5,763 nucleotides of DNA from Candidatus Brocadiaceae bacterium (GCA_003567495.1 PWZK01000031.1:1-5763), one strand, 5' to 3'; shown: positions 1 to 5,745, numbered from the stretch's first letter. Made by a program: numbers and translations. The notes: generated by a model from the sequence alone, not told the origin.

Positions 1-1
1 G

Positions 2-157
2 GAATCGTTCCTTCCCCACAACCTCACCGACCAGGTGAAAGAAAAACTGCGGGTGGCAGGCAGGTCCGATCCCGCCGGTTCAGAGGATGAACCAGCCCCC
101 GACTCAACGGCCTGTCCGGCCTCAGCACGGTGCCCCGAGGCCAGGCAGGCGGCATAG
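2..157 (+). CDS. Possible C-terminal end of an unidentified protein, cut by the left edge
   Basis: An open frame enters from the left edge and stops at TAG 155-157, giving 51 residues. The first 20 or so residues look like real protein (FLPHNLTDQVKEKLRVAGR), with third codon positions mostly G or C and an amphipathic helix-like pattern. The remainder is low in complexity, rich in Pro, Ala, Cys and Arg. It is encoded by a hairpin repeat at 111-149 and by a GGCAGGCAGG motif at 55-64, so the tail may be repeat-derived read-through of an older stop. I do not recognise the family. If real, the gene converges on the minus-strand operon. The alternative is that this is only chance openness in GC-rich repeat DNA; the missing upstream sequence would decide. 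Confidence 0.4.
   Translation, partial: ESFLPHNLTDQVKEKLRVAGRSDPAGSEDEPAPDSTACPASARCPEARQAA
111..149. repeat. Long GC-rich hairpin of the CCTGCC family
   Basis: The arms 111-123 (CCTGTCCGGCCTC) and 137-149 (GAGGCCAGGCAGG) pair over 13 positions with one mismatch and one G-T wobble, leaving a 13-nt loop. The inner GGCCTC/GAGGCC six base pairs are perfect. A competing stem, CCCCGAG 133-139 with CTCGGGG 161-167, would enclose the stop codon at 155-157. No T-run follows either stem, so an intrinsic terminator is not supported. The outer arm resembles the hairpins at 218-240 and 5704-5742, which suggests one dispersed palindromic repeat family. Confidence 0.6.
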
Positions 158-191
158 TAACTCGGGGGCCTTCCACAAGAATCAACCATTT

Positions 192-240
192 GCAAGTCCT
201 TTTTCGATTATTTCCTTGCCTGCCTGCTGCCGCCAGGCGC
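192..240 (+). repeat. Composite repeat: GCAAGTCCT box followed by a CCTGCC hairpin
   Basis: GCAAGTCCT (192-200) is followed 13 nt later by CCTTGCCTGCCTGCTGCC. The GCCTG (222-226) and CAGGC (234-238) arms can form a small hairpin with a 7-nt loop. The same pairing occurs in the same orientation at the right end of the window: GCAAGTCCT at 5685-5693, then a CCTGCCTGCC hairpin from 5704. This copy looks decayed, because the GAGTGAACC part of the box is missing. It lies in DNA with no recognisable gene. Confidence 0.5.
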
Positions 241-311
241 CTTTGACCTTTGTGTTTATAAGTTTGGGGAGCACTTCAGGCAGGATAAATCAATAATGCC
301 TTTCTTTCTTC

Positions 312-338
312 TTCGTGAATTTCGCGTGCTTCGTGGTA
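312..338. repeat. Three-unit 9-bp degenerate tandem array (TTCGTG core)
   Basis: Units TTCGTGAAT (312-320), TTCGCGTGC (321-329) and TTCGTGGTA (330-338) follow each other without a gap and share TTCGYG. A looser echo lies at 365-389, where GTGGGTT recurs around a TGTCTTTGTG core. There is no open frame of note here. Similar short-period phrases are, from memory, common in intergenic DNA of environmental bacterial genomes, but their function is unknown. Confidence 0.6.
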
Positions 339-480
339 AGATATCTGGTGTTTTGCCGTTTTTTGTGGGTTAGTGTCTTTGTGTGGGTTCTGCCGCTTGT
401 CGCTGCCTGTTCTGACCGCTGTCCTCTTGAACCCGTAAAAAAGTTGAAATTGGTGATCCTAAACGTTCGCCGTTATTGTT

Positions 481-508
481 AATCTGCGGAAATCTGCGCA
501 ATCTGTGG
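481..508. repeat. Three-unit 9/10-bp tandem array (AATCTGCGG core)
   Basis: Units AATCTGCGGA (481-490), AATCTGCGC (491-499) and AATCTGTGG (500-508) are adjacent. A pyrimidine-rich stretch of GCCGTT and CTCTG-like words follows (about 510-580). This is the second of three short arrays with a period near 9 bp in the intergenic region. Confidence 0.6.
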
Positions 509-583
509 ACCGCTGCCGTTGTCTTTTCCGTTGCCGTTTGCTCTTTGCCCTCTGCTCTTAGCTCTCAGCTTTTCCGCCGTTCC

Positions 584-610
584 CCGCGTACTCCGCGCCT
601 CTGCGAGAGG
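584..610. repeat. Three-unit 9-bp tandem array (CCGCG/TGCG core)
   Basis: Units CCGCGTACT (584-592), CCGCGCCTC (593-601) and TGCGAGAGG (602-610) are adjacent. The third unit is the most diverged. It is the same general design as the arrays at 312 and 481 but with a different core word. The three do not align as copies of one another; they share only the period and a pyrimidine-CG bias. Confidence 0.5.
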
Positions 611-629
611 TAAGTATTAAGGTATACGG

Positions 630-698
630 GGTTCACTGAGGATTTACGGTTTAAGTGCCCGTACAAGCAAAATGAGACGTGGTTCACTGAGGACTTAC
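630..698 (+). repeat. Two copies of an 18-bp GGTTCACTGAGG box
   Basis: GGTTCACTGAGGATTTAC (630-647) and GGTTCACTGAGGACTTAC (681-698) differ at one base and start 51 bp apart. Each is preceded by ACG plus G or T. A decayed third copy starts at 716 (GGTTCTTTGGGATATT), again preceded by ACGG. Inverted relatives lie at the right end of the window (5685-5702 and 5746-5763). A 63-codon minus-strand frame over this stretch is a by-product of the repeats, not a gene. Confidence 0.7.
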
Positions 699-754
699 TC
701 ATTGTGAGCCGACGGGGTTCTTTGGGATATTGCCGGTCTTTCTGAATAAAGCCC

Positions 755-783
755 AAAAAGCAAAAAAAGTCTCATGGCTTTTT
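755..783. terminator. Weak candidate bidirectional terminator after the operon
   Basis: AAAAAGC (755-761) and GCTTTTT (777-783) are inverted repeats about 44 nt past the oxidoreductase stop. On the minus strand an inner stem AAAAAG/CTTTTT with an 8-nt loop is followed by further T-rich sequence. The stem is almost all A-T, so it would be unstable. Position between convergent transcription units is the main argument for it. Confidence 0.25.
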
Positions 784-826
784 CTCGGAGATCAGGATAT
801 GTGATATTATGAATACGTGCGTTGCG

Positions 827-2047
827 TCAGAGGTGGGCTGTCAGGTCAATGTGCCGGGCTTGCCGGGCCCATGGAATATTCATTTCGGAGAACAGCAGGT
901 CGCGCTCGAAGCCTTCCTTCATGGCATCTTCCAGGCCTGGGACGTGGGTGAGTTTCACGCCGTCGCCCTGATCTTCCACCTTCACCATCGTCGGGTCAAA
1001 CTCATGTGTGGGTGTGGCCTGCATGGCGTTGACGCAAAGTGTCTGGGACATGGCTGCTCGTGGACCACAGATAACAGTGTCTGTCTCCGGATCCTGGCAG
1101 CGTCGGATGCAGTGTCGGAGCTTGCGCATCCTATCCTGCTGGGGATCGCCGTAGCTCTTTTGACGGCCGTCTTTGAACCTGGCCACAATCTCTCCGGAGT
1201 CCGGATAGTCAACGGTGGCATCTTCGAAGATGAATTGAAATGCCGGGCTCATCTTTTTTTTCACGCAGTGTGCCGTGTAAAAAAGGACATCGGCTCCCTC
1301 TCGGGTCTCGACCCGGCAGCAGGCGGCATCAAAATTTTCGATAGGATTTGCTCTGTAGCATTCCGCTGTAATGCTCACAGGTTTCGCGGCGCTGCTGCGG
1401 GACGCCCCCAAAACATAAAACATATTGTGCAAAAAATGTGCCGCAGCGTTGTTGGCCGGGCTGTCAAAAACACTCCGTCCCTTTCCGTCACGAATCCGGC
1501 CCGCCCAGGTGTTTCGTGCGTAATAATTGCTACCACGCGGCCACGACACCCACGTTTTCAACCGTTCGGGCGCCCCCAGCCTTCCGGCCATCACGTCGGA
1601 CTTCAGGTCCTGTATGGCCCGGCTGAATGACCACTGGTAGCCGATTTCCATGAATCCGCCGGAGTTTTCCGAAGCTTGAACCATCCGTCGGGCATCCTCA
1701 ACGGTTGCACACAGAGGCTTTTCACACAGCACATTCATGCCCGCTTTCAGCGCCGCACAGGCCTGGTCTGCGTGAAAAGCAATGGGTGAGGATATGACCG
1801 CCAGGTCGGCTTCGTTCTCGCTTTGGACGAACTCTTCCACTGTTTTGAACAGGGCCACCCCTGCTTCCGCCAATGCCGGCCACTCCGGGCTGTTCTCCGC
1901 CAAAGGGTCCACGACAGCACTGATAACGGCCAGACCATCCGACTCCAGTTTGCGGGTTGCCTGTACGTACACGCGGCCGTAACCGCCGACTCCCACCAGC
2001 AGCACGCGGGCAGGAGTGCCATCCTTCTCTTTTGCCCTGTTGATCAT
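827..2047 (-). CDS. Gfo/Idh/MocA-family NAD(P)-dependent oxidoreductase
   Basis: Predicted cytosolic dehydrogenase acting on a sugar, inositol or related polyol; the substrate cannot be read from sequence. The start used gives 406 residues; numbering below counts from the longest frame (417 residues, start 2080). A Rossmann fold opens with GVGGYG (30-35, GxGxxG). The family EKP motif is at 120-122, and its lysine is normally catalytic. The C-terminal alpha/beta domain has NNAAAHFLHNM (210-220). H215 matches the family's active-site His, while the usual Asp four residues before and three after are Asn and His. That fits a recognisable subfamily. No signal peptide is seen. I prefer ATG 2047 because a weak GGG lies 7 nt upstream, whereas the starts at 2065 and 2080 have no Shine-Dalgarno and 2080 lies inside an inverted repeat. 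It probably reads on from clpX. Confidence 0.88.
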   Translation of the reverse strand: MINRAKEKDGTPARVLLVGVGGYGRVYVQATRKLESDGLAVISAVVDPLAENSPEWPALAEAGVALFKTVEEFVQSENEADLAVISSPIAFHADQACAALKAGMNVLCEKPLCATVEDARRMVQASENSGGFMEIGYQWSFSRAIQDLKSDVMAGRLGAPERLKTWVSWPRGSNYYARNTWAGRIRDGKGRSVFDSPANNAAAHFLHNMFYVLGASRSSAAKPVSITAECYRANPIENFDAACCRVETREGADVLFYTAHCVKKKMSPAFQFIFEDATVDYPDSGEIVARFKDGRQKSYGDPQQDRMRKLRHCIRRCQDPETDTVICGPRAAMSQTLCVNAMQATPTHEFDPTMVKVEDQGDGVKLTHVPGLEDAMKEGFERDLLFSEMNIPWARQARHIDLTAHL

Positions 2048-2066
2048 TTCTATACCCGAAGGCATT

Positions 2067-2084
2067 GCATATGCGCACATATGC
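2067..2084. promoter_or_regulatory. 18-bp inverted repeat between clpX and the oxidoreductase gene
   Basis: GCATATG (2067-2073) and CATATGC (2078-2084) are perfect 7-bp inverted arms around a 4-nt centre. The repeat lies in the short clpX-oxidoreductase gap and covers the most upstream possible ATG (2078-2080). The size and symmetry suit a dimeric repressor site or a small RNA hairpin controlling the last gene. No regulator is nearby to support either. Confidence 0.35.
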
Positions 2085-2100
2085 GTGGTTTTCTAAAGTT

Positions 2101-3375
2101 TTACGCACTTTTCCTTTTTTCGGGAATGTCAAACAAACTCTTTTCCCCGTGTATAACCTCCGGGTTGACAACGTAAGCATGCTTTTCTTTCTGCGACGGG
2201 AGGTAGAACATCGGTTCCAGCATGATTTCCTCCATCACGGTTCTCAGCCCGCGTGCGCCGGTTCCTTTTCCGGCGGCCCGGCTGGCGATCTCCCTGAGGG
2301 CGTCTTCCGTAAATTCCAGTTTTGCGCCCTGGAACTCAAAAAGCTTCTGATATTGCCTGACCAGAGCGTTTTTGGGCTCCAGAAGGATGCTGACCAGCTG
2401 GTCTTCATTAAGGGGCAGAAGGGGGGCTATGACCGGCATGCGGCCCACCAGTTCGGGGATGATGCCGAACTTGATAAGATCGTCGTCGTTAACGATTTTC
2501 AGAGCCTCGCCCAGCTTTTCCATGTTACGAAAAGCCTCTGCCGCCGAATCTCCGGTTTTTTCGTTTTTCTCACGTGTGAAGCCGATCTGTTGCTGGTTGG
2601 TGCGCTTCCTGACTATCTCTTCTATGCCGCTGAACGAGCCGCCGCAGATAAACAGAATATTGGTCGTGTCGATCCTGATGTATTGTTCTTCCGGGTGCTT
2701 TCGTCCTGCATGCGTGGGCACGTTCGCCACTGTACCCTCCAGCATTTTAAGCAACGCCTGCTGCACGCCTTCGCCGCTGACGTCCCTGGTTATGCTCACG
2801 TTTTGATTAGTCTTGCCGACCTTATCTATTTCATCAACGTAAATTATGCCCTGTTGTGCGCGGTCGATCTCAAAGTCGGCCGATTGTATGAGCTTCAACA
2901 GCACGTTTTCGACATCTTCACCCACATATCCGGCCTCGGTAAGGGTTGTGGCATCGGCTATGGCGAAAGGAACTTCCAGAAACTTCGCAAGCACCCTTGC
3001 CAGGAGCGTTTTCCCCGACCCTGATGGGCCCAGAAGCAGCACGTTGCTTTTCTCAAGCTCTATATCGTCGCTGCCGGCGTTCTGTATGCGCTGGTAATGA
3101 TTATGAACGGCAACCGAAAGCGTCATCTTCGCCCTTTGCTGGCCGACAACATATTCATCCAGCATGGTCCGGATTTCAATGGGGGGTGGGATGTAATCCA
3201 GGCCTTTATCTTCCAGCTTTCCGGCGCCTTCCTGCCGGACGATGGAATGGCATAGATCGACGCACTCGTCGCAGATAAAGGTGTCCTGACTGCCGCGTAT
3301 GAGCCGGCGGACATCATTGTAGCTTTTTCCACAGAATGAACACGACTCTTTATGCTCTACGTTGTTTCGAGACAT
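2101..3375 (-). CDS. clpX: ATP-dependent Clp protease ATP-binding subunit ClpX
   Basis: AAA+ unfoldase that forms hexamers, recognises tagged or damaged proteins and threads them into ClpP. It has 424 residues, the usual family length. Features in order: N-terminal zinc domain with C12, C15, C35 and C38; Walker A GPSGSGKT (116-123); pore loop GYVG (149-152); Walker B with DEID (181-184); second pore loop SGEGVQQ (200-206); RKH loop (225-227); ClpP-docking IGF tripeptide (264-266); arginine finger in GRMP (R312); sensor 2 in GARGLR (R375). Every key residue is present, so it should be active and should bind ClpP. The start at 3375 is fixed by a very strong ribosome binding site; an in-frame GTG at 3405 lacks one. 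It follows clpP by 54 nt. Confidence 0.98.
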   Translation of the reverse strand: MSRNNVEHKESCSFCGKSYNDVRRLIRGSQDTFICDECVDLCHSIVRQEGAGKLEDKGLDYIPPPIEIRTMLDEYVVGQQRAKMTLSVAVHNHYQRIQNAGSDDIELEKSNVLLLGPSGSGKTLLARVLAKFLEVPFAIADATTLTEAGYVGEDVENVLLKLIQSADFEIDRAQQGIIYVDEIDKVGKTNQNVSITRDVSGEGVQQALLKMLEGTVANVPTHAGRKHPEEQYIRIDTTNILFICGGSFSGIEEIVRKRTNQQQIGFTREKNEKTGDSAAEAFRNMEKLGEALKIVNDDDLIKFGIIPELVGRMPVIAPLLPLNEDQLVSILLEPKNALVRQYQKLFEFQGAKLEFTEDALREIASRAAGKGTGARGLRTVMEEIMLEPMFYLPSQKEKHAYVVNPEVIHGEKSLFDIPEKRKSA

Positions 3376-3378
3376 TTT

Positions 3379-3389
3379 CACCTCCTTTC
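3379..3389 (-). promoter_or_regulatory. Strong Shine-Dalgarno that fixes the clpX start
   Basis: On the minus strand AAAGGAGGTGA ends 3 nt before ATG 3373-3375. It is a near-complete match to the anti-Shine-Dalgarno sequence and the best ribosome binding site in the window. It rules against the in-frame GTG at 3403-3405, which would place this site inside the coding region. clpX may thus be translated independently of clpP, unlike the tightly coupled tig-clpP pair. Confidence 0.9.
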
Positions 3390-3413
3390 CAAGGTGTATA
3401 TTCACCAGGGACT

Positions 3414-3441
3414 AACGTGGAACGTGGAATCAGGAATCAGA
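3414..3441. repeat. Heptamer tandem repeat overlapping the clpP stop codon
   Basis: Four adjacent 7-mers read AACGTGG, AACGTGG, AATCAGG, AATCAGA on the plus strand. The first two are identical and the last two differ at one base. The clpP stop (3430-3432) and its last three sense codons lie within the repeat, so slippage here would alter the C-terminal tail of ClpP or the clpP-clpX spacing. Confidence 0.6.
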
Positions 3442-4077
3442 ACTCTTACTTTTCATCTTTTTTTTACTCCGATTCTCTAAAATTTCATCCACTATTCCGT
3501 ATTTTTTCGCTTCATCGGCCGACATGTAGAACTCACGATCGGTATCTTCTGAAATGGTGTCCATGGGCCGGCCGGTATGTTCACAAAGTATCTCTTTTAT
3601 CCAGCCCTCGAGCTTGACCATCTCCTCGGCGTGGATGCTGATATCAGCCGCCGTGCCCTCCATGCCGCCCCAGGGCTGATGCAGCATGACGCGGGAGTGA
3701 GGCAGTGCGAATCTCTTGCCGCTCGCACCGCCTGCCAGAAGCACCGCACCCATACTGTAAGCCTGCCCGACCACGTAGGTGGAGACTTCCGGCTCCACCA
3801 GCTGCATCGTGTCGTAGATGGCGAGCCCGCTCGTTACCGCGCCCCCCAGCGAGTGGATATAAAGGTGAATATCCTGGTTTTTGTTTTCGTTCTGAAGAAA
3901 CAGCATTTGTGCGATTACCGTGTTTGCCACGGCATCGTTTATAACCGACCCGATAAAAATAATCCTGTCTTCAAGCAGCCTGGAAAAAATGTCATAACCA
4001 CGTTCCCCGTGGGCTGTTCTCTTTACAACCATGGGAACGATGCCGCTATTTACAGTTTCGAGATGTGTTTTTTCCAT
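3430..4077 (-). CDS. clpP: ATP-dependent Clp protease proteolytic subunit ClpP (variant active site)
   Basis: Serine peptidase that forms a two-ring 14-subunit chamber and degrades proteins fed in by ClpX. It has 215 residues, close to the family norm. About ten residues of presumed propeptide precede the axial-loop segment IVPMVV (13-18). The nucleophile S108 lies in GQAYSMGA and H133 in MLHQP, 25 residues apart as in E. coli. The third triad position, 49 residues later, is Glu (E182, codon GAG at 3532-3534) instead of Asp. The oxyanion segment reads HSLGG (75-79) instead of NSPGG, keeping both glycines. The tail is Lys- and Ser-rich. The start lies 2 nt after the tig stop with only a weak ribosome binding site, which suggests translational coupling. 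Family assignment is certain; whether peptidase activity is normal is not. Confidence 0.97.
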   Translation of the reverse strand: MEKTHLETVNSGIVPMVVKRTAHGERGYDIFSRLLEDRIIFIGSVINDAVANTVIAQMLFLQNENKNQDIHLYIHSLGGAVTSGLAIYDTMQLVEPEVSTYVVGQAYSMGAVLLAGGASGKRFALPHSRVMLHQPWGGMEGTAADISIHAEEMVKLEGWIKEILCEHTGRPMDTISEDTDREFYMSADEAKKYGIVDEILENRSKKKMKSKSSDS

Positions 4078-4079
4078 GA

Positions 4080-5507
4080 TTATTGATCTCTATTCCATTC
4101 TACTTCGTTGAGCTCCGCGTTTTCAAGCAGCAGGTCAATAACTTTCTCTTTCCTCATGTCCCTGCGCAGCGAGTCCAGCATATCATTTTTCTCCAGCATA
4201 CGACGCGTGCGCTCCGGATCCATGCCGCGCCCGGTCGCGATTGTCCGGATTTGTTCGTCAATCTCCGACTCGCTCACGTAAACGCGTTCTTTATCCGCTA
4301 TCTCACGCAGGAGTATCTCGATTTTCAGCATCTTCTCCGCTTCTTCCTCGAAAGTATCGTCTTCGCGCACGCTTTCCTTCGCTTCTTCCAGATCCTGCCC
4401 GTTCTGCCACGCCTCACGCGCCGCACGCGACCGGCCCTCTTCCGCAGTCTGCTTTATGAGAGAATCGGGAAGATCCATGTCGAACTGCTCCGCCAGCCTG
4501 TCAAGCACCCTCGTGCGCATAACCCGGTTTCGCTGCTGTTCGATATCTTTTTCAACCTGTGAACGGACCATGTCGCGTATCTCTTCCGCATTTTCCAGCC
4601 CCAACCTGGACGCCATCTGATCGTCTATCTCCGGCACCTTTTGCCTGTATGCGTCGCTTATGCCAAGCTCGATTACCACATTGTCGGCCTCCAGCAACTC
4701 CTCCAGAGCGGGATATTTCTCGCTATCGGGAATATGCTCAGACACCGTGGCGTCAACTTCTATGGTATCGCCTATTTTAGCGCCCTCGACAGCGCCCTGG
4801 AGCCCTTCGACGACGAACGGGCCGACCTCGCTGCGGGCCGGCTGAAAGTGAAACTCTTTTTCAGAAAGTTCCGTTTTTAGCTCGGGCTTTTTTACTTTCA
4901 ATGCCGCCTGCACGGAATCCTCCCTGTCGATCCCCGATTCATCAGAAAGCTTTTCCCATTCGGAAAATCTTTGGGCGAAGCTTTCAAGCGCGGACTCAAA
5001 AAACTCATCCGGTATTTCTTCAGACGGCACTTCGATCTCGATTCCCTTATACTGCTCCTTATCAAGGTCGATCGAAGGGATAATCTCGCACTTGAACTCA
5101 AAACTCGCCGGCTTGCCGGGTTCCCATTCAAAGTCCTCGAAATCCGGCATGTCCAGCTCGTTGACTACCATGAAATCCTCTTCCTTGATAGCATCGCTGT
5201 ATAAGTCATTCGCCGCCGAATACAGCACCTGCTGCTTTATTGAATCCCCGAAGCGCCGTTCAACCATAAGCCGGGGCGCTTTGCCGCGTCTGAATCCGGG
5301 CAGCGAGGCATTTTCCCGGTAAGTTTCAAACTGCTCTTCATATTCCTTCTTCAGTTCTTCCGCACTTGCCTCGGCCTCTATCACAACGCAGCACGGGTTC
5401 TCATAGCGAACCTTATAATCGTTCTTCTCAACCTCACCTTCACCCGCCTTCTCTTCGGCTTCAACTTCCGGCGTTGGAACGTCTTTACCTGTCTGACTCT
5501 CAGCCAT
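4080..5507 (-). CDS. tig: Trigger factor, ribosome-associated chaperone
   Basis: Chaperone that docks at the ribosomal exit tunnel and shields emerging polypeptides. It has 475 residues against about 432 in E. coli. Residues 1-30 are an acidic, probably disordered extension. The ribosome-binding domain follows (about 31-145), with the signature GFRRGKAP at 71-78. An FKBP-like prolyl isomerase domain (about 185-275) is strongly diverged, with only the GPFVVEGLQGA...IGDTIEV core recognisable, so isomerase activity is doubtful. A helical SurA-like chaperone domain fills the rest. The start at 5507 has AAGGA-type sequence just upstream. It is the first gene of the operon, under the promoter at 5598-5627. 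The acidic extension and diverged middle domain resemble, from memory, planctomycete trigger factors. Confidence 0.97.
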   Translation of the reverse strand: MAESQTGKDVPTPEVEAEEKAGEGEVEKNDYKVRYENPCCVVIEAEASAEELKKEYEEQFETYRENASLPGFRRGKAPRLMVERRFGDSIKQQVLYSAANDLYSDAIKEEDFMVVNELDMPDFEDFEWEPGKPASFEFKCEIIPSIDLDKEQYKGIEIEVPSEEIPDEFFESALESFAQRFSEWEKLSDESGIDREDSVQAALKVKKPELKTELSEKEFHFQPARSEVGPFVVEGLQGAVEGAKIGDTIEVDATVSEHIPDSEKYPALEELLEADNVVIELGISDAYRQKVPEIDDQMASRLGLENAEEIRDMVRSQVEKDIEQQRNRVMRTRVLDRLAEQFDMDLPDSLIKQTAEEGRSRAAREAWQNGQDLEEAKESVREDDTFEEEAEKMLKIEILLREIADKERVYVSESEIDEQIRTIATGRGMDPERTRRMLEKNDMLDSLRRDMRKEKVIDLLLENAELNEVEWNRDQ

Positions 5508-5520
5508 TTTTTCCTTTTCC

Positions 5521-5539
5521 TTAGTTAAACGTTAGCTAA
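5521..5539. promoter_or_regulatory. 8-bp direct repeat in the tig leader
   Basis: TTAGTTAA (5521-5528) and TTAGCTAA (5532-5539) differ at one base and are 3 bp apart; the second is itself a palindrome. The pair begins right beside the tig ribosome binding site region (5512-5520). It could be a small operator, but AT-rich leaders produce such pairs by chance. Confidence 0.2.
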
Positions 5540-5597
5540 AAAAACTCTCCAAGGCGACCAATTGTATTTTAACCGACAATAATTCAAACCGGCTATT

Positions 5598-5627
5598 ACT
5601 TTACACTAAAACAGCCGCTAAAGTCAA
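5598..5627 (-). promoter_or_regulatory. Sigma70-like promoter for the tig-clpP-clpX operon
   Basis: On the minus strand, the -35 box TTGACT (5622-5627, 5 of 6 consensus) and the -10 box TAAAGT (5598-5603, 4 of 6) are separated by 18 bp. Transcription would begin near 5591, leaving a leader of roughly 84 nt. A second, weaker candidate is TTGAAT (5582-5587) with TACAAT (5561-5566) at only 15 bp spacing. The region is AT-rich relative to the genes. Confidence 0.5.
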
Positions 5628-5684
5628 GTTCTGGTCAAATAGAGAGGCATTTGCGGGTGCAAGCTCGTGTGCCTGGACGCAGAC

Positions 5685-5702
5685 GCAAGTCCTGAGTGAA
5701 CC
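5685..5702 (-). repeat. GGTTCACTGAGG-type box, inverted copy
   Basis: The minus strand reads GGTTCACTCAGGACTTGC, which matches the copy at 681-698 in 16 of 18 positions. Including the two bases GT that precede both copies, 18 of 20 match. Orientation is opposite to the left-hand copies, so the operon lies between inverted copies. Confidence 0.65.
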
Positions 5703-5703
5703 A

Positions 5704-5742
5704 CCTGCCTGCCTGTCTGCCGTCAGACAGGCAGCAGGCAGG
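5704..5742. repeat. CCTGCC-family palindrome
   Basis: The inner arms CTGCCTGTCTG (5709-5719) and CAGACAGGCAG (5724-5734) pair perfectly over 11 bp around a CCGT loop. Five more pairs (5704-5708 with 5738-5742) extend the stem across a 3-nt bulge (5735-5737). It is the longest perfect hairpin in the window and lies between two GGTTC boxes. It has no T-run and lies upstream of the tig promoter, so it is not a terminator of the operon. Confidence 0.8.
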
Positions 5743-5745
5743 GGG

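Larger units (their letters stand above)
158..826. other. Convergent intergenic region without a supported gene
   Basis: About 670 bp separate the stop of the left partial frame from the stop of the oxidoreductase. No frame here has plausible protein composition, a ribosome binding site and adequate length. The content is repeats: a CCTGCC hairpin, three 9-bp-period arrays, a pyrimidine-rich stretch and the GGTTC boxes. I found no tRNA, CRISPR array or transposase remnant. Confidence 0.6.

Noticed and set aside
300..700. A CRISPR array
   Set aside because: Repeats are short, adjacent or irregularly spaced, and degenerate. There are no 28-36 bp identical repeats separated by unique spacers and no cas gene.
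630..725. GGTTC boxes as tRNA T-arms
   Set aside because: GGTTC resembles a T-arm start, but no complementary GAACC arm, acceptor stem or anticodon arm can be placed around any copy at 630, 681 or 716.
565..756. A 63-codon minus-strand frame in the intergenic region
   Set aside because: Its repeated KSSVNHV/KSSVNPV peptide is just the translated GGTTCACTGAGG boxes, and no ribosome binding site supports it.
809..1630. A 273-codon open frame on the plus strand opposite the oxidoreductase
   Set aside because: It is antisense to a gene with clear family motifs, has a Cys/His-rich composition unlike a real protein, and lacks a ribosome binding site. It is a shadow of minus-strand codon bias.
2065..3024. 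A 319-codon open frame on the plus strand opposite clpX
   Set aside because: It is fully antisense to an intact clpX and has no recognisable motif, so openness is explained by GC-biased codons of clpX.
3376..3405. GTG at 3405 as the clpX start
   Set aside because: It has no Shine-Dalgarno, would add ten residues not typical of ClpX, and would bury the strong AAAGGAGGTGA site that serves ATG 3375.
5508..5640. CIRCE or sigma32-type heat-shock signals upstream of tig
   Set aside because: No TTAGCACTC-N9-GAGTGCTAA is present, and although CTTGACT resembles a sigma32 -35 element, no CCCCAT-type -10 follows at the right distance.
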